Shown here in pieces: positions 46,983 through 58,870 of a stretch of DNA of 64,000 bases. The number at the start of each line of letters is the position of its first letter. Within the stretch, counting starts at the first letter, position 1. The notes below the pieces were generated by a model. It saw nothing but the letters and a program-made list of their open reading frames with translations. It was not told the origin of the DNA and did not search any database. Where the stretch lies: NCBI GenBank assembly GCA_023853785.1, contig JAJIRX010000016.1, forward strand, positions 62,001-126,000. Direction: 5' to 3'. The position numbers and the translations under genes were made by a program. Source of the stretch: Psilocybe azurescens. Its lineage: Eukaryota; Basidiomycota; Agaricomycetes; Agaricales; Agrocybaceae.

Positions 46983-47903
46983 GAGTTTCATGGAATCCAA
47001 TATGTTCCCCATGGCGCTGATGCAGATCCTCGTCATCTCGGTGTCCGACCTCACATAGGGCTCGGACGATAACAAGAACACGATTCCCGAAAGAGCTCTG
47101 ACATATTTGGTGATGCACAGCACGCTTGGGATGGTGGTACGCGGCCTTCGCTTTTCCTTTGCTTTACGCTCTTGTTCTTTTCTTGTATCGTGTACCCATT
47201 TTCTACTCCTTTTATTCGCACCCTATCCGCCCTCCTGCATACATCCTCCTGACATTGTCTAACAGGTCGGGTACAGCTACGGCGTAAGCCTCCTCTCGCA
47301 CAGGCACGATCCTTACACCGCCCGTCCTCTCATCAACAACCACGTTGTCGACCTCGATCCTCGGTCTCGACACCGATAGGGAGGCCAGCGCACGACGTTC
47401 CTTGTGAACTTTGCCACTGCCGACGATGACGACCGGAAGGGGGGAGAGGGAGGATCAGAGGGAGAAGACAGCAAACCCAATTTAAGGATGCACGCACCGA
47501 GCTTGACGCTCGTCCATTCGCATTCGTCGGTGCCGGCATTGAAGAAGCGGGTGGCGAGCCAACTCACGGAGTCGCCGACGTCGTCCGCACCCTCGTCTCC
47601 CCGTATCACGACATCAGGTGTTCTCCATTATGGCGCCGGCGCCAATCAATCAGCAACGATCCCAACGCGGAATGACAAAGGCCCCCAGTAGCAACAGCCA
47701 CATGCTCCAGGAAATAGGAGGCCCCCGCTCCCGCCTGGGAGGCGCGACACAACGTTCTACAATTCATTCCTGAATAGTCCGGAAGGATACACAAGTGGAA
47801 AAGGAGACGAGCCTGGGAGGAAGCCGGCCAAGATAAAGACGATGCTGCTCACCCCGCTCATGGTCCCTTTGACGAAGGTTGATTGGCATGGTGTGTTTGA
47901 AGA
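46983..47903 (+). pseudogene. Auxin-efflux-carrier-like (AEC) transporter, internal fragment
   Basis: AEC-family proteins are ten-TM carriers; fungi have several of unknown substrate. The exon at 46983 reads MFPMALMQILVISVSDLT, then after a TAG at 47056-47058 (where Trp is expected) DDNKNTIPERALTYLVMHSTLGMV, an intron (donor 47140, acceptor about 47265), then YSYGVSLLSHR and a long hydrophilic stretch including SFLNSPEGYTSGKG, the usual central cytosolic loop. Coding ends at a donor-like GTAAGT (47904) followed by T- and G-runs (about 47965-47990). Neither the first four nor the last five membrane segments are present. Family call rests on the ERALTYLV..STLG..YG pattern. Confidence 0.5.
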
Positions 47904-48095
47904 GTAAGTTTTTTTATTCCTATGTGTTGCATGTTGTGAGGGCAGGATATATGCGCCTTCTCTTTTTTTTTTTTTGGGGGGGGGGGATTCTATAACTTTC
48001 CATTCTTTGTCATTCAATCGCTTACCGTTTGCGGTTCTTTGATATCAATCCCTCGGCCGTTCTTTCTCTTTCTCTTTCACTGCTGGCGCCGACCA

Positions 48096-48486
48096 GTGTA
48101 AATAAAACTTACAGCGAATTAAATACAGAACTTATGTAAGATGTGCTGTAAGTATGACATACAGCACTTCTGTTTGAAAATAATACAGATAACAAACAGA
48201 TATTCTGTTCGGTGGCTGTAAGTTAAACAAACAGTATTTCTGTTTCTAAGCTGTAAGTTAATAATACACCCGAATAAAGAGAATTTCTATTCTTTGTCTG
48301 TTTGTTAAATATACAGAATAGCTGTATGTAATTGCTGTATGTAAAACATAAAGATATTGTGTATGTAATCACTGTATGTTATACAAACACGAGTTCTGTA
48401 AAGAAAACTTACACTCAAAGTACACAATTTCTGTTTGTTTTACTTACAGAATTTATGTATATAATTGCTGTATGTAAAAATTACAC
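48096..48486. mobile_element. MITE-like element with iterated CTGTAAGT / CTGTATGTAA motifs
   Basis: Left end GTGTAAATAAAACTTACAG, right end read inward GTGTAATTTTTACATACAG (15 of 19 match). Inside, CTGTAAGTTA, CTGTATGTAA, ACTTACAG and CTGTTTG/CAAACAG recur a dozen times in both orientations. No coding capacity. No clear target duplication. Just outside the right end is a GC-rich palindromic stretch (GAGCGAGTCGATGAGTGCGCG). Confidence 0.6.
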
Positions 48487-48909
48487 CGAAATATACAGTA
48501 TTCGACTTGCTGAGCGAGTCGATGAGTGCGCGAAGAATTCGCATTTCGAGCGCGATAGCGACTCGCACTCGAAAAAAAAATGATTTTATTCAAACGCTGG
48601 AATCGACTCGCCTTTCATTCAATTAAATTTCATTGGTGCAAAGACGCGCACTATCATTCAATTTAATCAATTTAATGTCATTGACGCGTGCTTTACTGAC
48701 TACAAAAATCAAGCATCAGTGAGTCTTCTGTAAACGACAAGGCCAAAGTGTAGAATTTAAATCAATATTTAGAGCGCGTGAAAACCCAGTCACAAGTCGC
48801 ATTATCAATTGCTTCACCATCGCCCGCCACACTCAACGCACTCATAACTCAACGCAATCTTCTCACAACTCAACGCAATCTTCTTACACCCCCAGAACTA
48901 CCCGGTTCA

Positions 48910-49424
48910 ATGTCCAACGTTACTTCATCTGCAACCCAAGGTAAGTGCCGTCTAATATCAAACAAAAGACTCACCAACTAACCAAGCGGTGCTCAGACGT
49001 GGAGATGCACGTCTGCGCGACTCGAGACTGCGACCAATGCAGTCAGGAAGGTAAGCGCATACCGACTCTTTTTACAACCACGACGGGCCTTCGATAGTCT
49101 CGACAGTTTCAGCAGAGGAGAAGGACGAGGACATCATCGCAATAACGAAGGTGTTGGGCCACCTTGGTGAGCAACGATTTTGATGACTGCCGGTTCCTCG
49201 AGATTGATGTCGTTTTGTGGGTCCATAGCCCTTGGTCCCAAGACAGCAGCTCGCACAGGCGCAGAGATGGAGACTGACAAGGCCTGCAACAACGCGAGGG
49301 GGAGCCCATGGAGGACGTCCAGGACGACCAGTCGAAGGGTAAAGGTAAAGGGAAGGAGGGGGAGGAGTCCGACAATGTATTCGACAAGGAGGCGATGGAG
49401 GAGGCGATGGACATCGACATTTGA
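48910..49424 (+). CDS. Small four-exon protein with a CxxxxxCxxC motif and acidic tail, family unknown
   Basis: Exons 48910-48940, 48997-49050, 49107-49166 and 49229-49424, separated by 56-62-nt introns with good GT..AG ends and matching phases. Starts MSNVTSSATQ; exon 2 gives DVEMHVCATRDCDQCSQE, with Cys spaced C-x5-C-x2-C; exon 3 VSAEEKDEDIIAITK. Exon 4 begins ALGPKTAA and, allowing one missing C at 49283-49284, continues through QQREGEPMEDVQDDQSKGK to an acidic end DKEAMEEAMDIDI. Total about 113 residues. Similar short acidic proteins occur near transposons in agaricomycetes, but I recognise no function. Exons 1-3 are repeated at 49724-50001. Confidence 0.5.
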
Positions 49425-49723
49425 GGCGCAGAGGTGCATGGTACCATGGTACTGTGTAAAGACATGAAGCGTATGTTTGTGATCAGAATAACATGTAGAA
49501 TCAAATAAAGAGGGCACGTACTCCATTACTTCTTGCTTTCTTAGTGCAGCAATCTTGAGTGCGTCCGCCTTGGTCCTGCAGCGTCCTGTTGTATCCGAAA
49601 GCACCTACGCTTCGCTGAGCGCACAAGCTGCACGCTCGGCATCGACTTGCCACCACCACCACCATTGGTATTACCATGCACTGCACCAGGTGTCTGCTTA
49701 TACTCCCTAAACTACCCTCTTCA

Positions 49724-50080
49724 ATGTCCAATAATGTTACTTCATCTGCAGACCAGGGTAAGTGCAGCCTAATATCAAAGAAAGACTCCCCAAACTAATA
49801 ACCAACGTTGCTCAGACGTCGAGATGCACGTCTGTGCGACCCGAGACTGCGACCAATGCAGTCAAGAAGGTAAGCACGTACCGATTCTTTCGATGACTGC
49901 GGCGTCCTCATACCAGTTCGACAGTCTCGGTAGTTCAGCCAGAGGAAAAGGACGCCGAAATTATCGCTGATAACGAAGGCGTTGGCCCTCCTCGGTGAGT
50001 CTCCGCTTTGATAGTTGTCGAATTCGCCGAGATTCACACAACTCATTTGCTTGCATAGCTCTCAATTCCAAGTCTCTCGC
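49724..50080 (+). pseudogene. Truncated second copy of the small four-exon gene
   Basis: About 290 bp (49714-50001) repeats 48893-49173 in direct orientation. Exon 1 (MSNNVTSSADQ) and exon 2 (DVEMHVCATRDCDQCSQE) are intact, exon 3 drifts out of frame (about 49925-49990). Similarity continues weakly to about 50080 and then ends in the antisense P4-ATPase fragment, so exon 4 is missing. Confidence 0.6.
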
Positions 50081-50870
50081 AAAGTGATCGAGTTGCTTCT
50101 CGGTAGTAGCCTTCAGCTCTTCCCTGCTTCCCTGCTTGAGCCTCTCAAAGATAACATTATCCGGCGCCCTTGCTCAACAAAAACAGTCCTCCATCATCCG
50201 CATCCAGCTTCCGAAGCACGGCACTCATCCTCTTCCTCGCGCTCGTGAACACGAGGATGTTCAACAGCTCATAGCGCTCAACCAAGCCCTCCTTCGCCGC
50301 CGCCCGCCGCTGCCAGGCTTTTTCCGCCTTCAAACCCACCCGCGGCCGGGCGGGCCCACCGCTACCAGCGTCAACGTCCTTCGGCCCCTTCGCCCCGCCC
50401 GAGTGGCTGTCGTCTCCTTCGACGCTCTCCATGCCCCCCCCAGCGCTCTGGAACGGTGTCCGCAAGTACAGAATCTCTTTCTCCCGTCCTCTGAACACGA
50501 ACCCGACATCGGCTGCCGCCTGGACGAAGCGCCGCTTCGCCCGGGCTCTGCGCCTTGTACTCGATCTTGCCCGTCTCAGGGTCGACGCTGGTCAGCACGG
50601 TGTAGCACAGCGCGAGCACCGAGAAGAAGCTGTTTAACTGGCGGCGTCGCGCGCGCCTACCGTGTCCAGTCGTCGTGCACAGCAGAGAAAATATTGCGAG
50701 AGCTCTGCATCGTTGAAGTGGTGCAGCACTTTCGGAGGGGGAGGAGCCATAGTATGGCCGTCTTTGCTGTCCGACGCTGCGTCGGTGTTGTTCTTGTCTG
50801 CGGCTGTCGACGAGCCGGATAGGCGGAGCTGTTCAATGAACAGCTTCGGGCGCACTGACGCAGATATAGG
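50080..50870 (-). pseudogene. Fragment of a P4-type (phospholipid-flippase) ATPase
   Basis: P4-ATPases move phospholipids between membrane leaflets. Reading leftward on the minus strand: HHFNDAELSQ (about 50735), LALCYTVLTSVDPETGK (about 50615-50565), IEYKAQSPGEAAL (about 50564-50526; the family motif is KAQSPDEAALV), VFRGREKEILYLRTPF (about 50500), then ERYELLNIL and FTSARKRMS (about 50270-50230) and LFLLSKGA (about 50180), then VIFERLKQGS in a shifted frame. This is only part of the nucleotide-binding domain; the phosphorylation loop, actuator domain and membrane helices are absent. Asp in SPDEA is Gly here. Frame breaks at about 50530 and 50158. High GC compared with its surroundings suggests it was moved here from elsewhere. 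Confidence 0.75.
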
Positions 50871-52681
50871 AAAGACTTGCTATCCAAGAATCTACGCAAG
50901 GTAGATAGAGTTTTTCGTGAATACATTGAACTATGTAGTTTCAACTCGAATGAGAGGCTTGCCTGGTTGCCAGGGTTTATCAACTAGATAGACCGATCAA
51001 TATATATCTTCGTTCCAAATTCGCGCGTTCGGGGTGTGGATGCGAATCTGCTGCGGAGTAGGCTTCGACAACACTTTTTCCAGATCCACTTATTTGTGGT
51101 TTGAATTTTGCTTTGAACATTATATTAGATATCACATCGTAGACGTCTGAGTGCTCACCACCGCGTTGTCTTCTAACAGCTTTGCAGAAATCAATAACAG
51201 ATTGGACTGGTAAACCTCGCTGTTCATACCAGAAGGGCTTCAATTTTTGATCCACTGCTCACCGAGCAATGGAGGTTTGGCACATCTAATTAACCATCTC
51301 TATCCTTCATACATATTAAACTAACTAGTCCTACTCAAAAAAACTACTATGTAGGTGGAGGATGCTGATATTATGAGATCGATCCCGCAGACACGCTTAA
51401 GGGACGCGCCAAGTGAGGTGGTGGAAGATCAGAACAATGGGAAAAACGTCACAGTGTCACACCAGCGCCTTGGCATATACGACGATGATTTCCATGCCGT
51501 CAGCTTCTTGAAAACCGTGTTCTCGGCTTGATTGTGATCATCAATCAAACTCGCATCGCATCGCATGAAAGTCTGGCCCGCGGGTATTTACAATGAGCTA
51601 GCATCCTACCCATCGAAGTTAATAAACATCTCATGTGGCATTGGCTATGATAATAATTAGACTGATAATAATAGATACATGCAAGATTCAGTGCTATTCG
51701 TGTGAGCAGTGTGCAATTCCAATGTAGCCTTGCTCGTGGAACTAGGACATGGGGAAATTTTAAATCACTATAAATAAGAAATTGTTGTGTAGATCTACTG
51801 GGGCCAGTACTACTAAAAGTACTGATGCATTCATTGTGATAAGGTTGATAATGGCGGTGAATTTACCATGTACATATAATTGTTTAATTTCTCTTCTGTA
51901 ATATTTTGAGCCATCAACCGACGCAAGTACGGACATGGGATGGGGAATACTGATGGAGCTCAGGGTATCCATGATATCGAAAATCATGAGATGTGGTGGT
52001 GAGAATCCCGGAATTAATAGGCGCAGGTTGGATCGCTGGGAGTAGGCAATTGCCCAGAACTATTGACTCGTATATTTCGGGCGGTCTATGCAAAGAAAGT
52101 TGATTGAATGGCAATAATTTGGGTCGATGGGAATTTGTCAGTATCGTCCACGTGGAAAACTGTGACTGTTTATTGGTCTCTGGATCCTGTGCTGTAGAGT
52201 GCTGAGAATGGGCAGTAGCTTCTGTAGTCTTATCCATTTGTCAAGGTGATAGAAATGCTATCTTCAACTGTGGTGTCGTTTTGGGGCTCTATACGAAGCT
52301 GGCTAACAAATCGGAGTCCACCTGTAGGGTTGTTTGCGACGAAAGGCGCGTGTGGAATTTTGAACTCGTATCTATGTCTATGTAACGACTTTGTACGGCC
52401 CTGGAAATTTACCTAATCTGACAATTACGATGATAACGGGAGAGGGTTGCGGGTAAAGTTGGCGTTCAAGAGTTTGCGAGTCGTGTTTGAAATAGCAATT
52501 TGAAAAACGAGTGTTTGTGAATCACAATCAAGTAAGGACTGTACGGAAATAAGTAAGGACTGTAACGATTGGTACAAGGAATGTAAAAAGAAACTAAAGG
52601 GTATCAAACCCGAGCTACTACAAACAATACATGATGAACGGTTAGAGGAGAGAATGGCAATACGAGATTGTGCACCTCCAT
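50871..52681. other. 1.8-kb stretch with no supportable gene
   Basis: Minus-strand frames at 51255-50980, 52237-51914 and 51987-51760 read partly like protein but do not join into a convincing gene and match no family I know. Confidence 0.35.
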
Positions 52682-53578
52682 TTAAGCTTCATCGCTGCTG
52701 CTAGCCTCGCGCGAGCGCTCTCTATTTTGGATCACGTTTTGAATGCGGGCCGCCACCTTTTGCCTTCGACACGACGCGAGGCTTCCGATTTGTACTTGAG
52801 GATGAGTTTCAAGGCACTTCTTACAGGCCAACAATTGTCGTATTGGCCAAGACAGGCCAGTGGTCAGCGTCCATAGCCTGTGCGGAGTCAGATCAAATAC
52901 ATGGAGATAGAATTTCACGAAACACACCTTGTCGCAGATATTATTTATAAGCGTCTGGTTCTGTGAGCGATAGCTAGCATTAGCTCCGAAGTGTCCTGGT
53001 CGCTTCCTTCCGGATATGAGCCTGCAAGAGAGAGAGTAAGATACAAAGAACAGATATTCCATGATAAAAGAGTAAACTCTCACCAACAATGATTCTACAT
53101 CCTTCTTGGTCCATTGGTAAGTGTTCTGGAGGATGTCTTCCAGATTAAATCCTCCAGAACCCGGACGACCAGGTTCCCCTCACGGGCTTTGGGATCATAA
53201 CCACTCTTGAAGGACCGGCTGGAGCGCTCGACGGTCCCACAGTGGGCATATTTGCTGGCGCTTCGCATTGGATGGGCGTGCTACGGTGACTGATACGTGC
53301 GTCACAGAAGTGTTGGTTGTTGATGGCCCAGCCATCGGGGCAGTTACAGCAGCTGATGGACCAGAGGCAACCCTACGCAAGTCCCAGTTAATCCGCATTC
53401 CTACCTTAGGAACAGCTGGAGGAGGGCGAGATATCGGTGAGAAATTGATGCGAGCTGTTACTTTGGGGTAAGTGTATGCGAAGTACGATCCAGGTCCTTC
53501 TGCAGCGGAGGGAACCACCGGGGAAGCTCCGTTAATGGGCAATGTAATACGTGAGTAGGCGTTGATGAAGGTGTCCAT
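52682..53578 (-). CDS. Multi-exon hypothetical protein
   Basis: Starts ATG at 53578 (MDTFINAYSR) with a Pro/Ser/Ala-rich N-terminus (TARINFSPISRPPPAVPK, then VTAPMAGPSTT). The frame changes near 53260 and twice near 53170-53190 at short G or C runs; following those, a segment GGFNLEDILQNTYQWTKKDV (about 53155-53097) leads to an intron (donor about 53092, acceptor about 53030), an exon, a second intron (about 52926-52877) and a last exon ending at 52682-52684 (CKKCLETHPQ.., NRERSREASSSDEA). The last exon has a CxxC pair. I recall related agaricomycete proteins of unknown function. Exon structure is fairly clear, function is not. Confidence 0.4.
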
Positions 53579-54453
53579 AGTCGTATGTTGTTGTAGTTTA
53601 AGTTAAAGATGGAGAAATGGGGGAAGGATAGAGTAATAGAATGGGCTACAGACAGGATTTAAGCGTGTTTTATTCATGCATCGAGCGAGGAAAAAGGGAT
53701 GATTTTAAGAAAAATAATAGCTCACTTTTGAGTGCTGATAGCCTGATCCTAATCGAGATCTTTCAAGGCGTCAAGCCTCACCACCAGCACTTTCAGAACA
53801 AATCAATTCATGCGCTTTCATGCGCCCCAAACGTCACCTACGGAACCTTAAATAATGCTCTTTTGCTTTTTTCCCCTTTCAGGTCTTCTTTGGAAAGGCA
53901 TAGTTTCATCATCTTTTAGCATTCCTTTGTAACATGGAGCATGGAGGTCGGAAAAGGCACGCGTCTTTCATCGCTCGCACTTATGTACGGGCCAGAATTT
54001 CCATGCCGCCATTGGCAGAGCGGCATTCGCGGCATGAAAATCCACCTTCCACAAAAGACCACCCACGGGATATTCTCACGGTTTTTCTTTCCTCTTCGAC
54101 CACTGTCAGTAACGAGTAGACATTCAAGTAAGATAGCATTGTATATAGCATTAATGATAAATACAGTTAGAATGACAAAAAGTGTAACCTAGGTGGGAGT
54201 ATGGTTCACTGGATGTACAAAGGAAATATAGGCAATGATCGTGTTTGAAAGAAAGACAAAGCACCACGCGATCCAAAGACAAAGAACTTGACAAAGGAGA
54301 CAGAATTTGAAGCGGCTGAGTGATCGTTCTTTGACGATTCAATGCAAAAGGTGAGCTGACAAAAATTACACGACGGGACTTCGCGTTTATAGATGGCTCG
54401 CTATAGATATTATAAACAAGATACTGCTGGAATAAAGGCACCCATCCGACTGT
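53579..54453. other. Intergenic stretch between divergent genes
   Basis: Lies between the start of the minus-strand gene (53578) and the first WD40-gene exon. TATAAAC at about 54410 is a plausible TATA element for the plus-strand gene. No gene seen. Confidence 0.35.
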
Positions 54454-56164
54454 TTGCATCAAGTTCTACTACCCGTCAGTGTCGACTCCAAAGCCAATCT
54501 CCCTGTTTACTTGAATATGAATCTTGTGAGTGTCCATCTGCCAAAAAATTCCATATGGAACTTGCTAACTTTTGGCGTTAGAATGCTTCATTTGTTCTTG
54601 CAAAAGAGCTCAAGAACCCTGGCGTCGAACATGTCGATCATTTACTCTTTTCAAACAATGCAAAATTTTTGCTCACTGCCGGTATGTGTCCAGCCATATT
54701 TGCAGCTGCTATAATCTGGCTGAAACAACATGATTCAAGGCGATAGCAACAAGGTGTTTGTTTGGAACACAGAAACCTTCCGAACGGAACAAGTGTTGGA
54801 AAATAAAGGCTGGGGCCAAGTTACCTGCCTGGCCTGGGCTTATGCTGACTTCGCCCGGGGGGGAAGCCATAACGGTGCTGTGTGTAGGGTCTGTTGCGGG
54901 CAGTCTAACCATGTTTATCATGGACTCTCGATCTGTAAAGGTGGGTCAAGCAGTCAACGCAACCTTTCCCTGTCACTCACCGTTCTTCAAAGCCTTTCAA
55001 AGAACGGGGGACTATGACACAAATATTCACCTCCAACGACACAGTGGAGAACGTGGCGTTTGACAAGATCACCGGCAGACTGGTAGCTTCCAGCCATTCG
55101 GGTGCTGTGAAGATGTACCACGTCGAAGCTACTGGTGAGATATATTCGTTGTATTTATTTTTACCGAGGCTTATCCAAGGGCCCTTCAGCAGGTTTGGTA
55201 AGACTCATCTGGGAAGCACCTAGCCATCGACCGGGTATCCCCACATCTGTCATTTTCTACGGCGACAAGAACCAAAATCTTCTGTCTTTTGGATTGGAAG
55301 ACGGCGTCGTGTAGGTCGTTTACCATCAATCATCTATCAATGCTCATAAATATCTTAGTCATTGTCGGGATGCTGCCAATGGCAACATATTATGGAACAA
55401 AGAACTAGCTAGCAGGATGTAAGTATTTCATATCACACTCTTATTCACTCTTATTGTATATGGCTGATGCCTTACAAAGTGGATCCGCTGCCTTGTCGGA
55501 GCAATCAAAAGGCCGTGATCGTCAACAACCTGAATAACGGCAATTTTGATGTCTACCAGCCCCCCGATATGTCCCCCCTTCAGTCTCTTGCTGTAGGAGA
55601 CTCCGAAACTACGCACTGCTACTTCATCAAACAATGCAAATTTATTGAAGGATCAAAACTATCAATTTGTGGAAGTCACAACAATAAAGTCTATATCTTT
55701 GATGTAGCCAACAACTATATTCTTCAGACTCTCACTTCCAGTGATAAAGGTTGTTTCGTCATGTTTCTCTTAACATTTGTTTTTGAACTCATTTTTGGAC
55801 ATCAGACACGCATATGACGCAAGCTGTTGCTGTTACTGAAGCTGAAAGTCGAAAGGTGTTCATTGCAGCATCATCTAATGGATCGATCTATTTGTGGGAG
55901 AAGCGGGCCGTGACTTTGACGAACGGGCATCTCAATTCTGAAAGTCGTCCAGGGACTACTTTATACGGCTACTTGAGGACTCATAGTCCTCTGTTCTTCT
56001 TTGTTGCCCTCGTGACATACCCCACCTGGTCACCACATGCTTTTGCCGTGAGACGTTCTCCGACTTTGAAAAGGCTTATTTTGACGTCTTTGCTTTTTCA
56101 GATTTATACTTATATAATTTCGAAAATGACAGAAAATGGATTGATCAGGGAGGAGGGGGCTTGA
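54454..56164 (+). CDS. WD40-repeat-like protein, about seven short exons
   Basis: Likely beta-propeller scaffold; no enzyme activity expected. First recognisable coding is VLLPVSVDSKANLPVYLN (from about 54460), then across an intron (54525-54592) FVLAKELKNPGVEHVDHLLF, FLLTAGDSNKVFVWNTETF (about 54665-54770), TCLAWAYADF, an exon with VENVAFDKITGRLVASSHS (about 55045-55105), FYGDKNQNLLSFGLEDG (about 55255-55310), DAANGNILWNKELAS (about 55370-55415), NNLNNGNFDVYQPPDMSP (about 55520-55575), SKLSICGSHNNKVYIFDVAN (about 55650-55710) and FIAASSNGSIYLWEK (about 55858-55903). The repeated W/D-terminated strands (VFVWN, VYIFD, IYLWE) are the WD40 signature. The last frame stops at 56162-56164. No in-frame ATG precedes the first exon before a stop, so the true start is unresolved. 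One break in a G run near 54858. Confidence 0.65.
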
Positions 56165-56591
56165 ACATCATTCGTCGAATATTTATATTTTGTTTTCATA
56201 ATAAATTGATTTTACTTGCATAAGCATTGTAAATATTTCGACCAACTTGCTTGTATCTACCTCAGAACTCTTGAAGATCACAACTGCATGATATAGCTGC
56301 GCAGGCTGAACCCAGATCGTATACGCCAAGGCGAGGAATCCTCATGAGGCTCTATGTCGGAGCGAGTCGCGGCGCACGCGATTTACTCACGTGTTTCGCA
56401 AGACCGATCATGCTCTGATACTTACGATTGGACATGTTTCAATATTCAATGATGACAAAGGTTTATTACGACTCAAGATCTGGTATAGTGCACGTACAAA
56501 AAGACTTAGTATTTTATCTATAGAGGAATTTACGAGACGAAGTCGCTGCAATATACATAGAATCATGGTAACAGAGTCAGCAAGTGGTAAA

Positions 56592-58870
56592 TTAATGATA
56601 CAAAGCTGGATCGATTTCGTTGTGTTCCCCAGGAAAAGACTTCGGGTCCCTCGGTTCGAGCAAATCCAATTCAAGGTCCGTTTGCGATTTGAACCAAACT
56701 GGATGATAATAATTGGAAGGCCAACCCTTCGGTGTGGGCTTGGTGCTGACAGGTTGACCCTGCCTTGGCCGAAGACGTAAATCGGGTTGGGCTCCTGGTC
56801 TCCTTCTGCCATAGACATTCTGCTTTGGTAAACACTTGTCTGTATCGGCTAACGTGTTTACTATTTTTGGATGACGCCAAGGTAAAATTTTGACGATTTT
56901 GACCCCCGGACCGTCGGACTCATCGGAGCTCATCCCATCTTCACCAAGGGTGTCAATCGTCTCTGCATGTCGCTGCTTGCCAGCTGATAGGCAACTATGG
57001 TAACACGTTTCAAAAAGCTGACAAATGAGGACGATTAGAAAACGAATGAGAGAATAACTGTACGATCACCTTTGTCTGACGAGCACGGCTCCGTTTCCCT
57101 ACCAGATCACGCTTCGATTCGACAGCTACACGCACGTCACAATCTGTCTGAGACTCCCCCGACCTCGGCATACTATGAGCCATATGGTCCTTCAGGGTAA
57201 CAATACGAGCTATAAAGCACTCCACAATGTCTTGTTCTTGTCCTTGTAATACGGGTTTCCGTTCGACCAATGAAGCGGCAAAGAGTTCGGCCATGTGTAG
57301 ATTCCAAAGCGTCTTGGGCTTTTCGAAATAAAGTTTAAAAGGTACCATTTCTGGAGGCTCACGCTCATGATTTTGGAATCACTCCACTTCTAACGGGTCA
57401 GCGAGATGGGCTTCGGAAATATCACCGAAGATGTTTTTGTCTTGATGGTCTGGTGGAAGACTTAAACATTCGCTGTAAGAAAACTCGAACTTTGTCCTAC
57501 CAATCATAACCAAAACCAGATCAGTGAATTTAAACAGGTTAGAGGGTAAAAAATATACCGTCAATTCCATACGCTCAGAGGTGCGGGGCCGTCCTGAAGC
57601 TCTTGCTTTGTAAGGTGATGGGAGGCGATTCACTTTCCTTTTTAATGGTGGTCGACTATTCACTAGATCAGCTCGCAAGCCATTGACACCATTTGCTACA
57701 GTTTCCATGCAATTGAGGAGCCTCTCTGTCACATCCACTGGCAGCAAAGGTGATGCAGAAGGCTTGTGCCTGGGCGAGGTATTTGATGTGCTGGATGGCA
57801 ATTCATCCCGATTACTATGCGAAGAAGTTGGAGAGTTGGAGATTGGAGCACGACTTGGTGTTGTAGGTGGCCGAGAGCGTCTGAAGGTGCTCTTGCCTGG
57901 TTTCTAGACGTAGCTTCACCGGCATGTTGAGCCGTGTAAGCGGCAAGTCGAGAACAAAACAAACCTGGAGGGTTGACCCCGGAGGTTGACGGCATGGAAG
58001 AGTTCGAAGACTGGGAGTTTGAAGTTGAGCACGTCTTTTGACCGTATATCTAATTGCTGAAGCTGACGGACTTGAAGAGTAGTGTGAAGGAAACACACCC
58101 GGAACTCGATAGCGATCGCGTCCTGAGACTGGACTTGGAGATCATAAGGACATCCGAAGCGGAGGCCTGGTCCTCTTCGGGAATGTCTGCAAGATACATT
58201 TCATCATCGTCATCGGGTAGTGGTTGTGCAGTGTTCGGTTTTGAGGCAGCACTGTTTGGCGGAACATCAGGTTCAGTCGAATACAGTCTAGTTCGTGGGC
58301 CTGGCGTTGACCGGCGGTGTCGGGCGGGGTCTTCGGTATCCATATCCTCATCCGTAGACGGTCTTGTCGGTAATGATTGATTTGAGGGTGGCATACTAGG
58401 TTGCCGGCCTTGTACAATCTATAATCCATTGAGTATCGATCACGTATATGAAGTACCAAAAACTCACGCTAGAATGTAATGAGAGTCCATTGCGTTTATT
58501 CAGACCCATCTGACAAATGGTAACATTAGTATTTGAACATCCAAGTTATTCTTTTCAACCATACAAGCCGTATTCTGGCAGTCTCGCGTTGTTGTGAGAG
58601 ACTTGAACTTGGGGCCGTGTTGTTCGGTTTTGCTATTTCTAGCCTCGTAACATTTGCAATGCGTTCTTCCAATATCTTCAAGTCCATCATCATAAGTCTC
58701 AACAGGAGCACAGGTGAAATGTCGCATAAACCCACCGTATTTTTGTTTTGTTCCGCCTCAAGAGCGTTCCGCAATGAAGTGGCGTCCTGCAGTTGCTGAG
58801 ATTCACTCGACTCCGAGACAGCAATACGACTGTAGAACTTCCGTTCTGTCTCAGCACAGAACGCTGGCAA
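56592..58870 (-). pseudogene. Multicopy agaricomycete hypothetical protein, probably transposon-derived
   Basis: Reads from MPAFCAETERK (58870) through a helical segment (SESQQLQDATSLRNALEAEQ), an exon MPPSNQSLPTRPSTDEDMDT (58394) rich in Pro/Ser/Asp, ISEAHLADPL near 57390, then PFKLYFEKPKTLWNLHMAEL (about 57340-57285), a basic stretch with KRSRARQT (about 57090), and a conserved end LGEDGMSSDESDGPGVKIVK, ILPWRHPKIVNTLADTDK and WPSNYYHPVWFKSQTDLE (about 56955-56660). From memory proteins with this C-terminal block are repeated many times in agaricomycete genomes and annotated as hypothetical. Exon boundaries are only partly resolved and there are several frame changes. The start at 58870 is the first ATG of the conserved frame. 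Confidence 0.45.

Noticed and set aside
49109..49731. Minus-strand frames opposite the small four-exon gene
   Set aside because: The plus strand has consistent exon phases and a duplicated copy; the minus frames are shadows.
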